From Brevundimonas sp. ASV9 (GTDB lineage Bacteria > Pseudomonadota > Alphaproteobacteria > Caulobacterales > Caulobacteraceae), in the NCBI RefSeq assembly GCF_016429195.1, contig NZ_JAELUF010000031.1, forward strand, positions 1 through 32,985: a stretch of 32,985 nt of DNA. Reading direction: 5' to 3'. The position numbers and the translations under genes were made by a program. This document shows positions 7,270 to 15,700 of the stretch, one piece after another. Position 1 is the stretch's first letter; each line of letters begins with the position of its first letter. The notes below the pieces were generated by a model. That model searched no databases, was not told where the DNA came from, and saw only the letters and a list, made by a program, of their open reading frames with translations.

Positions 7270-7845
7270 ATGACGCGCCCTGCCGAAAAACCTGTCCGCA
7301 AGGACGCCGCTCTGAACCGGGCGGCGGTGCTGGAGGCCGCGCGCGCGGTCTTCGCCAGCCAAGGGTTGGATGCGCCCCTGGATCTGATCGCCGAACGGGC
7401 CGGGGTGGGGCGCGGCACCCTGTATCGGCACTTCTCCGACCGCACGGAACTGGCCCTGGCGGTGCTGGAGGCCGACGTCGCAGACCTGGGTCGGCGCACC
7501 GCCCATCAGAGCGATGATCCGCAGGCCTTCTTCTGGTTTCTAGACCGGCTGGCCGAGGACATGGTGCGCAATGCGGGACTGGCCGGCGTCGTGCGGAACG
7601 TGCGGTCGCCAGATGCGCTTACCCCCTTGCGGCAGAGCTTGATGGAGGCGGGCGCCGCACCGCTGAAGCGGGCCCAGGCCGCCGGCCTGGTGAGGGAGGA
7701 TCTGCGGCCGATGGACATCCGTCTGATCGCCACCCTGCTGGGCGCCGGTTTTCAGGGCGCGGACGAAGCCGAGCGCCAGGCTGTATCGCTGCGCACCCGC
7801 GCGCTTGTTCTGGACGGGCTGAGACCGCGCGGGGAGCCGCGCTGA
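7270..7845 (+). CDS. TetR/AcrR family transcriptional regulator of an MFS efflux operon
   Basis: A 191-residue repressor. The N-terminal helix-turn-helix reads ALNRAAVLEAARAVFASQG, then DLIAERAGVGRGTLYRHFSDRTELALAVLE (about residues 14-65), the standard TetR DNA-binding domain. The C-terminal ligand-binding half is variable and gives no hint of the ligand. ATG 7270 follows the palindromic operator; an upstream in-frame start at 7138 lies inside the acetyltransferase gene and is discarded. The stop codon overlaps the start of the MFS transporter (TGATG at 7843-7847), so the regulator is the first gene of a tetR-MFS-HlyD operon and probably represses itself until a toxic compound binds. Confidence 0.92.
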   Translation: MTRPAEKPVRKDAALNRAAVLEAARAVFASQGLDAPLDLIAERAGVGRGTLYRHFSDRTELALAVLEADVADLGRRTAHQSDDPQAFFWFLDRLAEDMVRNAGLAGVVRNVRSPDALTPLRQSLMEAGAAPLKRAQAAGLVREDLRPMDIRLIATLLGAGFQGADEAERQAVSLRTRALVLDGLRPRGEPR

Positions 7846-9545
7846 TGGCCCGCAACAACTGGCACCTGCCCTGGGAACAGTATGTCGAGACGCTGAAGCC
7901 GCACGAGCGGCCGATGATGCCCGGCTCGCCCGCCACGCCCGATCACGCCTGGCCGATGCGAATCCAGTACGCCCTGACCGGCCTGCTGGTCGCCATGGTC
8001 GGATCGCTGGGCAACGCTGCGGTCACCGCCAATATCCAGAATCTGCAAGGCTCGCTGGGGATCACGATCACCGAGGCCGCCTGGCTGCCGGTCGTCTTCG
8101 TCATGACCAACGCCTGCATGAACCTGATCCTGGTCAAGTTCCGGATGCAGTACGGCCTGCGCCTGTTCACTCAGATCTTCCTGGGCGCGTTCGTGCTGGT
8201 CTGCGCCGCCCACCTGTTCGTCGACAACTATCAATCGACCCTGCTGGTGCGGGCCATCGCCGGCATGGCGGGCGCGGGCCTTTCCAGCCTGGGCTTCCTC
8301 TACATCATCCAGGCCTTTCCGGCGGCGCATAGACTCAAAGGGCTGATCATCGGCATCGGCCTGGCCAGTTTCGCCGTGCCGATTTCGCGCCTCGTCATGC
8401 CCGGCCTGCTCCAGCTGGGCGACTGGCGCGCCTTCTATCTGTTCGAGCTGGGCCTGTGCATGGTCGCCTGGGGCGCGGTGCAGGTCGTCAAACTGCCGCC
8501 GTCCGAGCGGCTGCGGGTCTTCGACCGGCTGGACTTTTTGACCTTCGCCCTGTTTGCGCCAGGCGTGGCCCTGTTGTGCGCGGCCCTGGGTCTGGGGCGG
8601 ATCGTCTGGTGGACGCAAGCCGTCTGGATCGGCTGGGCCCTGATCGGGTCCGTCATCCTGCTGACCGCCGCCTTCCTGGTCGAGCACAATCGCAAGAACC
8701 CCCTGATCAACACCCGCTGGCTGACCGGACCCGACCTGCTGCGCCTGTTCGGGGCGATCCTGCTGATCCGCATCGTGCTGTCGGAACAGACGTCCGGCGC
8801 GGTGGGCTTCCTGACCGTCGTCGGCCTGGGACCGGATCAGCTTCACGGCCTGTTCGTCGTCATCCTGCTGTCGATGATCGCCGGCACCCTGGTCAGCGCC
8901 TTCACCCTGAACATGGAGAAGCTGAACAAGCCGATCGCCATCGCCCTGGCGCTGATCGCGGTCGGCGCCTGGATCGACAGTCATTCGACGGTTCTGACGC
9001 GCCCGGCGCAGCTGTATTTGAGCCAGGCCCTGATCGCCTTCGCCTCGGCCATGTTCATCGGCCCGGCGCTGATGATCGGCATCGTCAAGGTGCTGACCCA
9101 AGGCAAGCAGAACCTGATCAGCTTCATCGTCATGTTCAGCGTGCTTCAGAACGTCGGCGGTCTGGCCGGTTCCGCCCTGACGGGGACGCTTCAGATCATC
9201 CGCGAGAAATACCACTCCAACCAGCTGGCGGCCGGGATTTCGGCGCTGGACCCGCAGGTCGCCTTGCGGCTGCGTCAGCTGTCGGGCGCCTATGCCTCGA
9301 CGATAACGGACCCCGCTCTGGCGAACGCCGAGGGCGCCGTGCTGCTGGGCCGACAGGTGACGCAACAGGCCAATGTGCTGGCCTACAACGACGTCTTTCT
9401 GGTCATCGCCGTGATTGCGGCCCTGGGCTCCGCCTGGGTGACCGTCACCCACCTGCGGCCGCGCTGGAAGGCGCGCCGCGACGCCAAGACCAACAACAAT
9501 GCAGACGCTGCGGTCCAGAGCGCCGCCGTCGCCGCCGCCGACTGA
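7845..9545 (+). CDS. MFS transporter, DHA2/EmrB-like drug efflux permease
   Basis: A 566-residue polytopic membrane protein. It has a hydrophilic N-terminus of about 45 residues, then many hydrophobic segments starting YALTGLLVAMVGSLGNAAVTANI. Its length and segment number suit the 14-helix DHA2 group of proton-driven exporters. One internal helix pair reads AIAGMAGAGLSSLGFLYIIQAFP. It overlaps the tetR stop by TGATG and is followed after 13 bp by an HlyD/EmrA-type adaptor, the EmrAB arrangement. The substrate is probably one or more lipophilic toxicants, inferred from family and from TetR control. The first transmembrane helix differs from classic EmrB, so it may be a distinct subfamily. No outer-membrane factor is encoded in this operon. 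Confidence 0.9.
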   Translation: MARNNWHLPWEQYVETLKPHERPMMPGSPATPDHAWPMRIQYALTGLLVAMVGSLGNAAVTANIQNLQGSLGITITEAAWLPVVFVMTNACMNLILVKFRMQYGLRLFTQIFLGAFVLVCAAHLFVDNYQSTLLVRAIAGMAGAGLSSLGFLYIIQAFPAAHRLKGLIIGIGLASFAVPISRLVMPGLLQLGDWRAFYLFELGLCMVAWGAVQVVKLPPSERLRVFDRLDFLTFALFAPGVALLCAALGLGRIVWWTQAVWIGWALIGSVILLTAAFLVEHNRKNPLINTRWLTGPDLLRLFGAILLIRIVLSEQTSGAVGFLTVVGLGPDQLHGLFVVILLSMIAGTLVSAFTLNMEKLNKPIAIALALIAVGAWIDSHSTVLTRPAQLYLSQALIAFASAMFIGPALMIGIVKVLTQGKQNLISFIVMFSVLQNVGGLAGSALTGTLQIIREKYHSNQLAAGISALDPQVALRLRQLSGAYASTITDPALANAEGAVLLGRQVTQQANVLAYNDVFLVIAVIAALGSAWVTVTHLRPRWKARRDAKTNNNADAAVQSAAVAAAD

Positions 9546-9558
9546 ACCGAGACCCACA

Positions 9559-10683
9559 ATGACCGACGCCGCCCCGCCCGCCCCTGCCCAGACCGCCCAC
9601 GCCTCTTCCGCTCCCGCCGCCCCGCAGGCGCCCGCAGCCGCTCCGCCCGCGCCGAAGAAGAACGTCATGTGGACCGTCATCGCCGCCGGGGTCGCCCTGC
9701 TGGGTGTGCTGATGGTGCTGTATGCGTGGCAGTTGCCGCCCTTCCGGGGCGCGATCCAGCGTACGGACAACGCCTATGTGCGCGGCCAGGTGACGATCAT
9801 CAGCCCGCAGGTGAACGGCTATGTCACGGCCGTGCCGGTCCAAGACTTCCAGACCGTCCAACAGGGGCAGCTGCTGGCCCAGGTGGACGACCGCATCTAT
9901 CGCCAGCGGCTGGAGCAGGCCGAGGCCAGCCTGCATTCGGCTGAGGCGGCCCTGTCCAACTCGACCCAGACCCAGGCGTCGGCGCGCGGATCGGTGACCC
10001 AGCAGCGCGCCTCCATCGCCGCCGCCGAAGCCACGCTGACACGAGCCCAGGCTGACGCTGAGCGCGCCCGCACCCTGAAAGCCGGCGGCTGGGTCGCCCA
10101 GGCCAATGTGGACGTCGCCGAAGCCGCCCTGCGCAGCGCCCAGGCCCAGGTCGCCCAGGCCCGCGCCGCCGAGGGTATCGCCCAGACCGGCGTCACCTCC
10201 GCCGTCGTCGGCCGCGACAGCCTGGCCGCCGCCGTCGAAAACGCCCAGGCCGCCGTGCGCCTGGCCCAGATCGACCTGGCCAACACCCGCATCGTCGCGC
10301 CCCGCGCCGGTCGTCTGGGCGAGATCGGCGTGCGCCAGGGCCAGTATGTGACCGCGGGCACGCAACTGATGGGTCTGGTGCCGGACGTGGTCTGGGTCAC
10401 GGCCAATATGAAGGAGACGCAGATGAAGAACATCCGCGTCGGCCAGCCGGTCGAGATCACCGTCGACGCCCTGGGCGGCCAGACCCTGCGCGGCCATGTC
10501 GAACGCATCGCCCCCGCCGCCGGATCGGAATTCAGCGTCATCCGCCCCGACAACGCCACCGGCAACTTCACCAAGGTGGCCCAGCGCATCCCGGTCCGTA
10601 TCCGCATCGATCCGAACCAGCCCGCCGCCGAGCGTCTGGCGCCGGGCATGTCGGTGGTGGCGAAGGTGAATACGGCCGGCTGA
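9559..10683 (+). CDS. HlyD/EmrA family membrane fusion protein
   Basis: A 374-residue adaptor that spans the periplasm and works with the preceding MFS exporter. A Pro/Ala-rich cytoplasmic tail (residues 1-33) precedes one membrane helix (about 36-56). Next come the lipoyl-like half QRTDNAYVRGQVTIISPQVNGYV and a long Ala/Gln-rich coiled-coil hairpin (about 115-235). The second lipoyl half and beta-barrel follow (IVAPRAGRLGEIGVRQGQYV onwards). DNAYV is the usual EmrA-type signature. ATG 9559 is chosen because the upstream in-frame alternative (9499) lies within the MFS gene. It is the last recognisable gene of the operon; a hairpin and a small gene follow. Confidence 0.92.
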   Translation: MTDAAPPAPAQTAHASSAPAAPQAPAAAPPAPKKNVMWTVIAAGVALLGVLMVLYAWQLPPFRGAIQRTDNAYVRGQVTIISPQVNGYVTAVPVQDFQTVQQGQLLAQVDDRIYRQRLEQAEASLHSAEAALSNSTQTQASARGSVTQQRASIAAAEATLTRAQADAERARTLKAGGWVAQANVDVAEAALRSAQAQVAQARAAEGIAQTGVTSAVVGRDSLAAAVENAQAAVRLAQIDLANTRIVAPRAGRLGEIGVRQGQYVTAGTQLMGLVPDVVWVTANMKETQMKNIRVGQPVEITVDALGGQTLRGHVERIAPAAGSEFSVIRPDNATGNFTKVAQRIPVRIRIDPNQPAAERLAPGMSVVAKVNTAG

Positions 10684-10711
10684 CGGAACGCGCCGCTCTC
10701 CATCGCGCTAC

Positions 10712-10730
10712 CTCTCCCAGCAAGGGAGAG
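10712..10730 (+). promoter_or_regulatory. Hairpin sequestering the ribosome-binding site of the 58-residue gene
   Basis: CTCTCCC (10712-10718), loop AGCAA, and GGGAGAG (10724-10730) form a perfect 7-bp stem. The right arm is the Shine-Dalgarno sequence, ending 4 bp before ATG 10735. No T-run follows, so it is not an intrinsic terminator. It could hide the ribosome-binding site. Confidence 0.5.
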
Positions 10731-10734
10731 CACC

Positions 10735-10911
10735 ATGGACCGCGAACAGACCAAGGGTCGTGAAGAGAACGGCGCCGATCCGGCCGGCAAGCCGGACGCC
10801 CTGACCTCCGACAAGGCGACGAAGGCGGTCGGTCAGGCCGAGCGCCACAGCGCGGGACCGGACGGCCCGGACGCCGCCGAGATCGGCGACACGTTCAAGC
10901 GCAAGCCCTAA
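10735..10911 (+). CDS. Small hydrophilic protein, 58 residues, unknown function
   Basis: The protein begins MDREQTKGREENGADPAGK and ends GDTFKRKP. It is rich in Asp, Glu, Lys, Gly and Ala, with no membrane segment, cysteine or signal peptide, so it is probably a soluble and possibly disordered cytoplasmic protein. The DREQ-KG opening and the later DKATKAVGQAER stretch faintly recall CsbD-type stress proteins, but this is too weak for an assignment. A strong Shine-Dalgarno AGGGAGAG lies just upstream, within a perfect hairpin. The gene is 51 bp after the HlyD gene on the same strand and ends 7 bp from the convergent SOS-like small gene. Reality as a gene is supported by the ribosome-binding site and codon use; function is not known. 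Confidence 0.6.
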   Translation: MDREQTKGREENGADPAGKPDALTSDKATKAVGQAERHSAGPDGPDAAEIGDTFKRKP

Positions 10912-10918
10912 CGCCGGA

Positions 10919-11122
10919 TCAGGCCGATCGCGGCGACAGGCTGGCGGCGAGCAGATGCACGTCGTGCGCCCGCATCCGCTCGAAGTTCCCCAGCCCCAGG
11001 GCCAGGGCGCGCATGATCTCCGTTTGGCGCGTATGTTCGGGATGGGCGGGCAAGGACGGCTCCGCCCGCGCCAGCTCCGCATCCAGTTCGGCCATCATAT
11101 GGGCCAGGATTCCGTCGTTCAT
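10919..11122 (-). CDS. Small protein, 67 residues, predicted SOS-regulated; unknown function
   Basis: The protein starts MNDGILAHMMAELDAELARAE, has a Pro/His-containing middle (SLPAHPEHTRQTEIM) and a helical C-terminal part ALALGLGNFERMRAHDVHLLA. It has no membrane segment, signal peptide or cysteine. It looks like a soluble, mostly helical protein. ATG 11122-11120 is preferred because GGAGGA (complement of 11127-11132) sits 4 bp upstream; a GTG at 11137 and an ATG at 11134 would overlap that ribosome-binding site. Its promoter region carries a GAAC-N7-GAAC box over the -10, and an intrinsic terminator insulates it from the efflux operon upstream. I do not recognise a family. Induction by DNA damage is inferred from the promoter only. 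Confidence 0.7.
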   Translation of the reverse strand: MNDGILAHMMAELDAELARAEPSLPAHPEHTRQTEIMRALALGLGNFERMRAHDVHLLAASLSPRSA

Positions 11123-11172
11123 CTGATCCTCCATCACGCCGCCGACCGCCGCAAACGGTTAGAGCATGATGA

Positions 11173-11204
11173 GAACAAATACGGAACATACGGACGGTCG
11201 CCAA
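11173..11204 (-). promoter_or_regulatory. Promoter with LexA-type SOS box
   Basis: On the minus strand, -35 TTGGCG (11204-11199), a 17-bp spacer and -10 TATTTG (11181-11176) form a reasonable sigma-70 promoter. The -10 is embedded in GTTCCGTATTTGTTC (11187-11173). This fits exactly the GTTC-N7-GTTC LexA operator described for alphaproteobacteria including Caulobacter. The start codon of the 67-residue gene is 50 bp downstream. Confidence 0.7.
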
Positions 11205-11222
11205 ACTGTGGACGAACGAAAA

Positions 11223-11258
11223 AGGGCCGGGCGATACGTCGCCTGGCCCTCTTTTTTT
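11223..11258. terminator. Bidirectional intrinsic terminator
   Basis: AGGGCCGGGCGA (11223-11234), loop TACG, and TCGCCTGGCCCT (11239-11250) pair over 12 positions with one G-T wobble. A T-run (11252-11258) follows on the plus strand and AAAA (11220-11223) gives a T-run on the minus strand. It ends the leftward RND operon and separates it from the SOS-like promoter. Confidence 0.85.
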
Positions 11259-11274
11259 CAGCATCGCGACGCGA

Positions 11275-12708
11275 TCAGCTGTCGGCTTGCCAGCCGCCGG
11301 CCAGGGCGCGGAACAGGGCGATCTGGTAGGTGGTGACCAAGGCGTCGGACTGGGCCAAAGCCGCGTCCGCCGCCGCCTGTGTACGTTCGGCGTCCAGCAC
11401 CAGAAGGAAGCTGTCGGCGCCAGCGTTGAAGCGCAGGCGCGACAGGTCGGCGGCGCGGGCCGCTTGGTCCCTAGCCTCTGTCAGGGCCGCACGGCGGTCC
11501 AGTTCGTTGGCGTAGTTGCTAAGGGCTGTCTCGGTTTCCTGAAGCGCCGTCAGCACCGTCTGGTCGAAGGTCGCCAGCGCCGCGTCCGAACGGGCGCCGG
11601 CGGCCTTGATCTGGGCGCGGGCGGCGAAGACGTTGGGGAAGGACCAGCTGATCAGCGGACCGAAGCTGAAGCGGAAGTTCTGGTCGTCGCCCAGTTCGCC
11701 AGCGTCCAGCGCGGTGGAGCCGAAGGACCCGCCCAGGCTGATCTGCGGAAACAGGTTGGCGGTCGCCACGTTCACGCGGGCGGCGGCGGCGGCCAGTTCG
11801 GCCTCGGCCTGGCGCACGTCGGGACGGCGGGCCAGAAGCGCCGCGCCATCGCCGACCGGGATCGGCTGGCTGAGCTGGGGCGGACGCACGCAGGCCGCGG
11901 CGGCCTGGCTGGCCTCGGCCGGGGTGCGCCCGGTCAGGGTCGCCAGGCGGAACAGCGCCTCGTTACGGGCTGCGCGCAGGGTCGGCAGGGTCGCCGCCGT
12001 CTGGGCCAGGGCCGCGCGGGCGCTGGCCACGTCCAGCCCCGTGCCCGCCCCGCCGTCGAGCAGGGTCTGTGTCAGATTGGCGGTGTTGCGTTGCAACTCC
12101 AGCGTCCGTTCGGCCACCGCGATCTGCGCATTGGCCGAGCACGCATCAGCATAGGCGCGGGTCGTCTCGGCCGCGACCGTCACCTGGACCGTGGCCAGGG
12201 CGGCCTCGGCGGCGCGGGCGTCGGCGCGGGCGGCGCGGATGGTGGATTCCACGCGTCCAAACAGGTCGACCTCATAGGCCGCCTGAATGCCGACGTCATA
12301 GGTGTCGATCTCGGGCGCATCCTGCCCGGCGGGCAGGCCCTGAACGGTGGCGGCCGAGGCGCGGCTGCGCTGCGCCTGGGCGCTGGTCGTCGTGGTCGGG
12401 AAACGGCCGATGCGGGCCTCCGACAGCGAAGCCCGGACCGCGCGCAGGTTGGCGAAGGCGGCCTCGAGCTGGTTGTTCTCGGCGAAGGCCTGCTGGATCA
12501 GGGCGTCCAGCGTGGGGTCTTCGTACAGCCGCCACCAGTCGTCGCGCGCCGCAGCGGTCGAAACGGTGGGGCTGGCCGAGCCGACGAAGGCGCCCGTGCC
12601 GGCGACGGGCAGGTCGGCGACCGGCGCCTTGGGTCCGACCGCGCAGGCGGCCAGCAGGGCGCTGGAGGCTGCGGCGGTCAGGAAGCTGAGGGTCTTTTTG
12701 CGGGTCAT
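11275..12708 (-). CDS. NodT-family outer-membrane efflux lipoprotein (TolC/OprM-like)
   Basis: A 477-residue outer-membrane factor that forms the exit duct of the tripartite pump. It has a lipoprotein signal ending LLAAC (Cys near residue 21), then AVGPKAPVADLP. Two outer-membrane-efflux repeats follow, with the typical W-LYEDPTLDALIQQAFAENN opening and Ala/Leu/Arg-rich helices such as SEARIGRFPTT and RRPDVRQAEAELAAAAARVNVA. It is the last gene of the leftward adaptor-RND-outer-membrane-factor operon; its ATG overlaps the RND stop (TGATG at 12710-12706). A strong terminator follows. Because the neighbouring EmrAB-like operon has no channel of its own, this protein could serve both; that is inference. 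Confidence 0.93.
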   Translation of the reverse strand: MTRKKTLSFLTAAASSALLAACAVGPKAPVADLPVAGTGAFVGSASPTVSTAAARDDWWRLYEDPTLDALIQQAFAENNQLEAAFANLRAVRASLSEARIGRFPTTTTSAQAQRSRASAATVQGLPAGQDAPEIDTYDVGIQAAYEVDLFGRVESTIRAARADARAAEAALATVQVTVAAETTRAYADACSANAQIAVAERTLELQRNTANLTQTLLDGGAGTGLDVASARAALAQTAATLPTLRAARNEALFRLATLTGRTPAEASQAAAACVRPPQLSQPIPVGDGAALLARRPDVRQAEAELAAAAARVNVATANLFPQISLGGSFGSTALDAGELGDDQNFRFSFGPLISWSFPNVFAARAQIKAAGARSDAALATFDQTVLTALQETETALSNYANELDRRAALTEARDQAARAADLSRLRFNAGADSFLLVLDAERTQAAADAALAQSDALVTTYQIALFRALAGGWQADS

Positions 12709-15700
12709 CAGATGTCCCCTCCCCGGCCGGTCGCGGGCGCAGGCGCGTTCGGATCGGTCAGGTCGCTGGTTTCGTCATAACGCACGGGCCGGTCCGAAGG
12801 ACGGTCAGGCGTCGGGGTCGGTTTCTTGCCTTGCGGCAGTTTCGAGGACAGCCAGCGGCTGACCACATAGAAGACCGGGGTGAAGATCAGGCCGAAGAAG
12901 GTCACGCCCAGCATGCCCGAGAAGACGGACGTGCCCAGCGACTGACGCATCTCCGCGCCCGGCCCCGAGGCCAGCATCAGCGGCACGACGCCGAGGATGA
13001 AGGCGAAGGAGGTCATCAGGATCGGACGCAGACGGGTCTTGGCGGCGGCGACCGCAGCCTCGAACCGGTTCATGCCTTGCTCTTCTTCGGCCTGTTTGGC
13101 GAACTCGACGATCAGGATGGCGTTCTTGGCCGCCAAGGCGATCAGAACGACCAGCCCGATCTGGACCAGGATGTTGTTGTCCAGGCCGCGCAGGTTGACC
13201 CCGATGATGGCCGCCAGCAGACACATCGGCACGATCAGAATGACCGCCAGCGGAAGCGTGAACGCTTCATACTGAGCCGCCAACACCAGGAAGACGAACA
13301 CCACCGCCATCAGGAAAATGACCGTCGCGCCGGAACCCGCCGCCTTCTGCTGGTAGGCCAGACCCGTCCACTCGTAGGAGAAGCCCTGCGGCAGGGTCTG
13401 GGCGGCCATGGTTTCCATGACCTGCAGCGCCTCTCCGGAGGAGACCCCTGCCGCAGCGTTGCCCTGAAGCTCGGCCGCGGGGAACAGGTTGTAGCGTACG
13501 ATCCGCGCCGGACCAGAATCGTTGACCAGATTGGCCACCGATCCGATCGGCACCATGGCGCCGGTGGACGACTTGGTCTTCAGATTGGCGATGTCGGCGA
13601 TGTCGTCGCGCGCCGTCGGCTCCGCCTGCGCCGTCACCCGGAAGGTGCGGCCCAACATGTTGAAGTCGTTGACGTAGGACGAGCCCAGATAGACGCCCAG
13701 GGTGTCGAACACAGAGCTGGGTTGGACACCCAGCATCAGCGCCTTGTCGCGGTCGACGTCGGCGGTGATGCGCGGCGAGGCCGTGTTGTAGGTCGAAAAG
13801 ACCTGGCTGACCTCGGTCGGCTTCTGGGCGGCGGCGCCCATCATGGCGAAGGTCGCGCCTTCCAGCGGACGATAACCGGCGCCTTCGCGGTCCTGGATCA
13901 TCATCGAGAAACCGTTGCCGGTGCCCAGACCCTGGACCGCCGGCGGGGCGATGACGAAGATCTGCGCGTCCTCTATCTGTCCGGTGGCCTGGGTGATGGC
14001 GCCGGCCAGGGCCGTGGCGGCCTGTTCCTTGGAGCGTTCCTCGAAGCCGTTCAGGCGCACGAAGATGGTGGCGGCGTTCGAGCCGAACGAGAAGCTGGAA
14101 CCATCGAGACCCGCGAAGGCCACGGTGCCGTTCACCCCGGAAGTGCCCTGGATGATCTTGGTGGCGCGTTCCATCACCGCCTGGGTGCGGTCCAGAGATG
14201 CACCGGCCGGCAGTTGGATGACGCCGATCAGGAAGCCCTGATCCTGTTCAGGGATAAAGCCCGAAGGGGTGTCCACCAGACGCCAGGCGGTCAGGCCCAG
14301 AAGACCGGCATAGATGATCAGCACCAGACCGACCGTGCGCACCAGACGCGCGGTCAGGCGTCCGTAACGATCCGACAGCCAGTCGAAACCCTCGTTGAAC
14401 TTCCGCCCGGCCCAGCCGCCGTAATAGACGACCGTGCCCAGGACGCCCGGCTTGCGAGCGTGCTCGTGATCCTTCTTGTGCGGCTTCAGCAGTAGGGCGG
14501 CCATGGCCGGCGACAGCGTCAGGGACACGAACAAGGAGATGACCGAGGCCGAGGCGATGACGACCGCGAACTGGCGATAGAAGATGCCGGGGATGCCGGG
14601 CACGAACATCGTCGGCACGAACACCGACACCAGCACCAGGCCGATGGCGATCAGGGCGCCGGAGACCTCCTGCATCGATCGATAGGCGGCCTCCTTGGGA
14701 CTGAGCCCCTCTCCGATGGCCCGCTCCACGTTCTCGACCACGACGATGGCGTCATCGACGACGATGCCTACCGCAAGGACCAGGGCGAACAGGGACAGGG
14801 AGTTGATCGAATAGCCCAGCGCCAGCTGCACCGCGAAGGTGCCGACCAAGGCGACGGGAATGGCGACGATGGGGATGATGGCCGCCCGCCAGGTCTGCAG
14901 GAAGACCATGACCACGATGATGACCAGGATGACGGCTTCGACCAGGGTGTGCTGAACCGACTCCACCGAGGCGGCGACGAATTCGGTCGGGTTGTAGGGC
15001 ACGTCCACCTTCATGCCAGCGGGCACTTCGGACTTCAGGGCCTCGACCTCTTTCAGGACTCGATCGGCGGTGCCCAGGGCGTTGGCGCCCGGCTGTTGCA
15101 CGATGGCGATGCCGACGCCGCGCTGGCCGTCAAAGAAGCCGCGGATGCCGTAGTCCTGGGCGCCCAGTTCGATCCGCGCCACGTCGCGCAGATAGGTGAC
15201 GCGGCCTTGGGCGTCGGTCTTCAGGACGACGTTGGCGAACTCATTGGGATCGCTGAGACGTCCCTGGACCTGAACCGGCAGCTGGAAGGCGGCCGCGCTG
15301 TTGGGGAACGGCGGCTGGCCGATGGAGCCGGCGGCGGCCTGGACGTTCTGGGCGCGCAAGGCGGAGACGATCTCGGGACCCGTCAGACCGCGCTCGGCCG
15401 CCTTGGCCGGGTCGATCCAGACGCGCATCGAATAGTTGCCGCCGCCGAACACCTGAACCGCGCCCACGCCCTCGATCCGCAGCAGACGGTCCCGCAGCGT
15501 GGAGTTGGCGTAGTTGCCGACATAGTCGTTATCCAGGGTGCCGTCGGGCGACGTCAGGCCCAGGATCATCAGGAAGCCGCTCTCGGCCTTGTTGACCACG
15601 ACGCCCGTCTGGCGAACCGCCTCGGGAAGGCGGGGTTCGGCCAGCGCCACCCGGTTCTGGACCAGCACCTGTGCCGAATCCAGGTCCGTGCCGGGCTGGA

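Noticed and set aside
7752..9770. 672-codon minus-strand open frame
   Set aside because: Antisense to the MFS transporter; low-complexity Gln/Asp/Gly/His-rich translation without recognisable motifs.
10712..10730. Hairpin read as an intrinsic terminator for the MFS-HlyD operon
   Set aside because: No T-run follows; the right arm serves as the ribosome-binding site of the next small gene.
10908..11264. 118-codon minus-strand frame covering the small-gene region
   Set aside because: It would start inside the bidirectional terminator, upstream of the proposed promoter, and it has no ribosome-binding site. The 67-codon frame has a ribosome-binding site and a suitable promoter.
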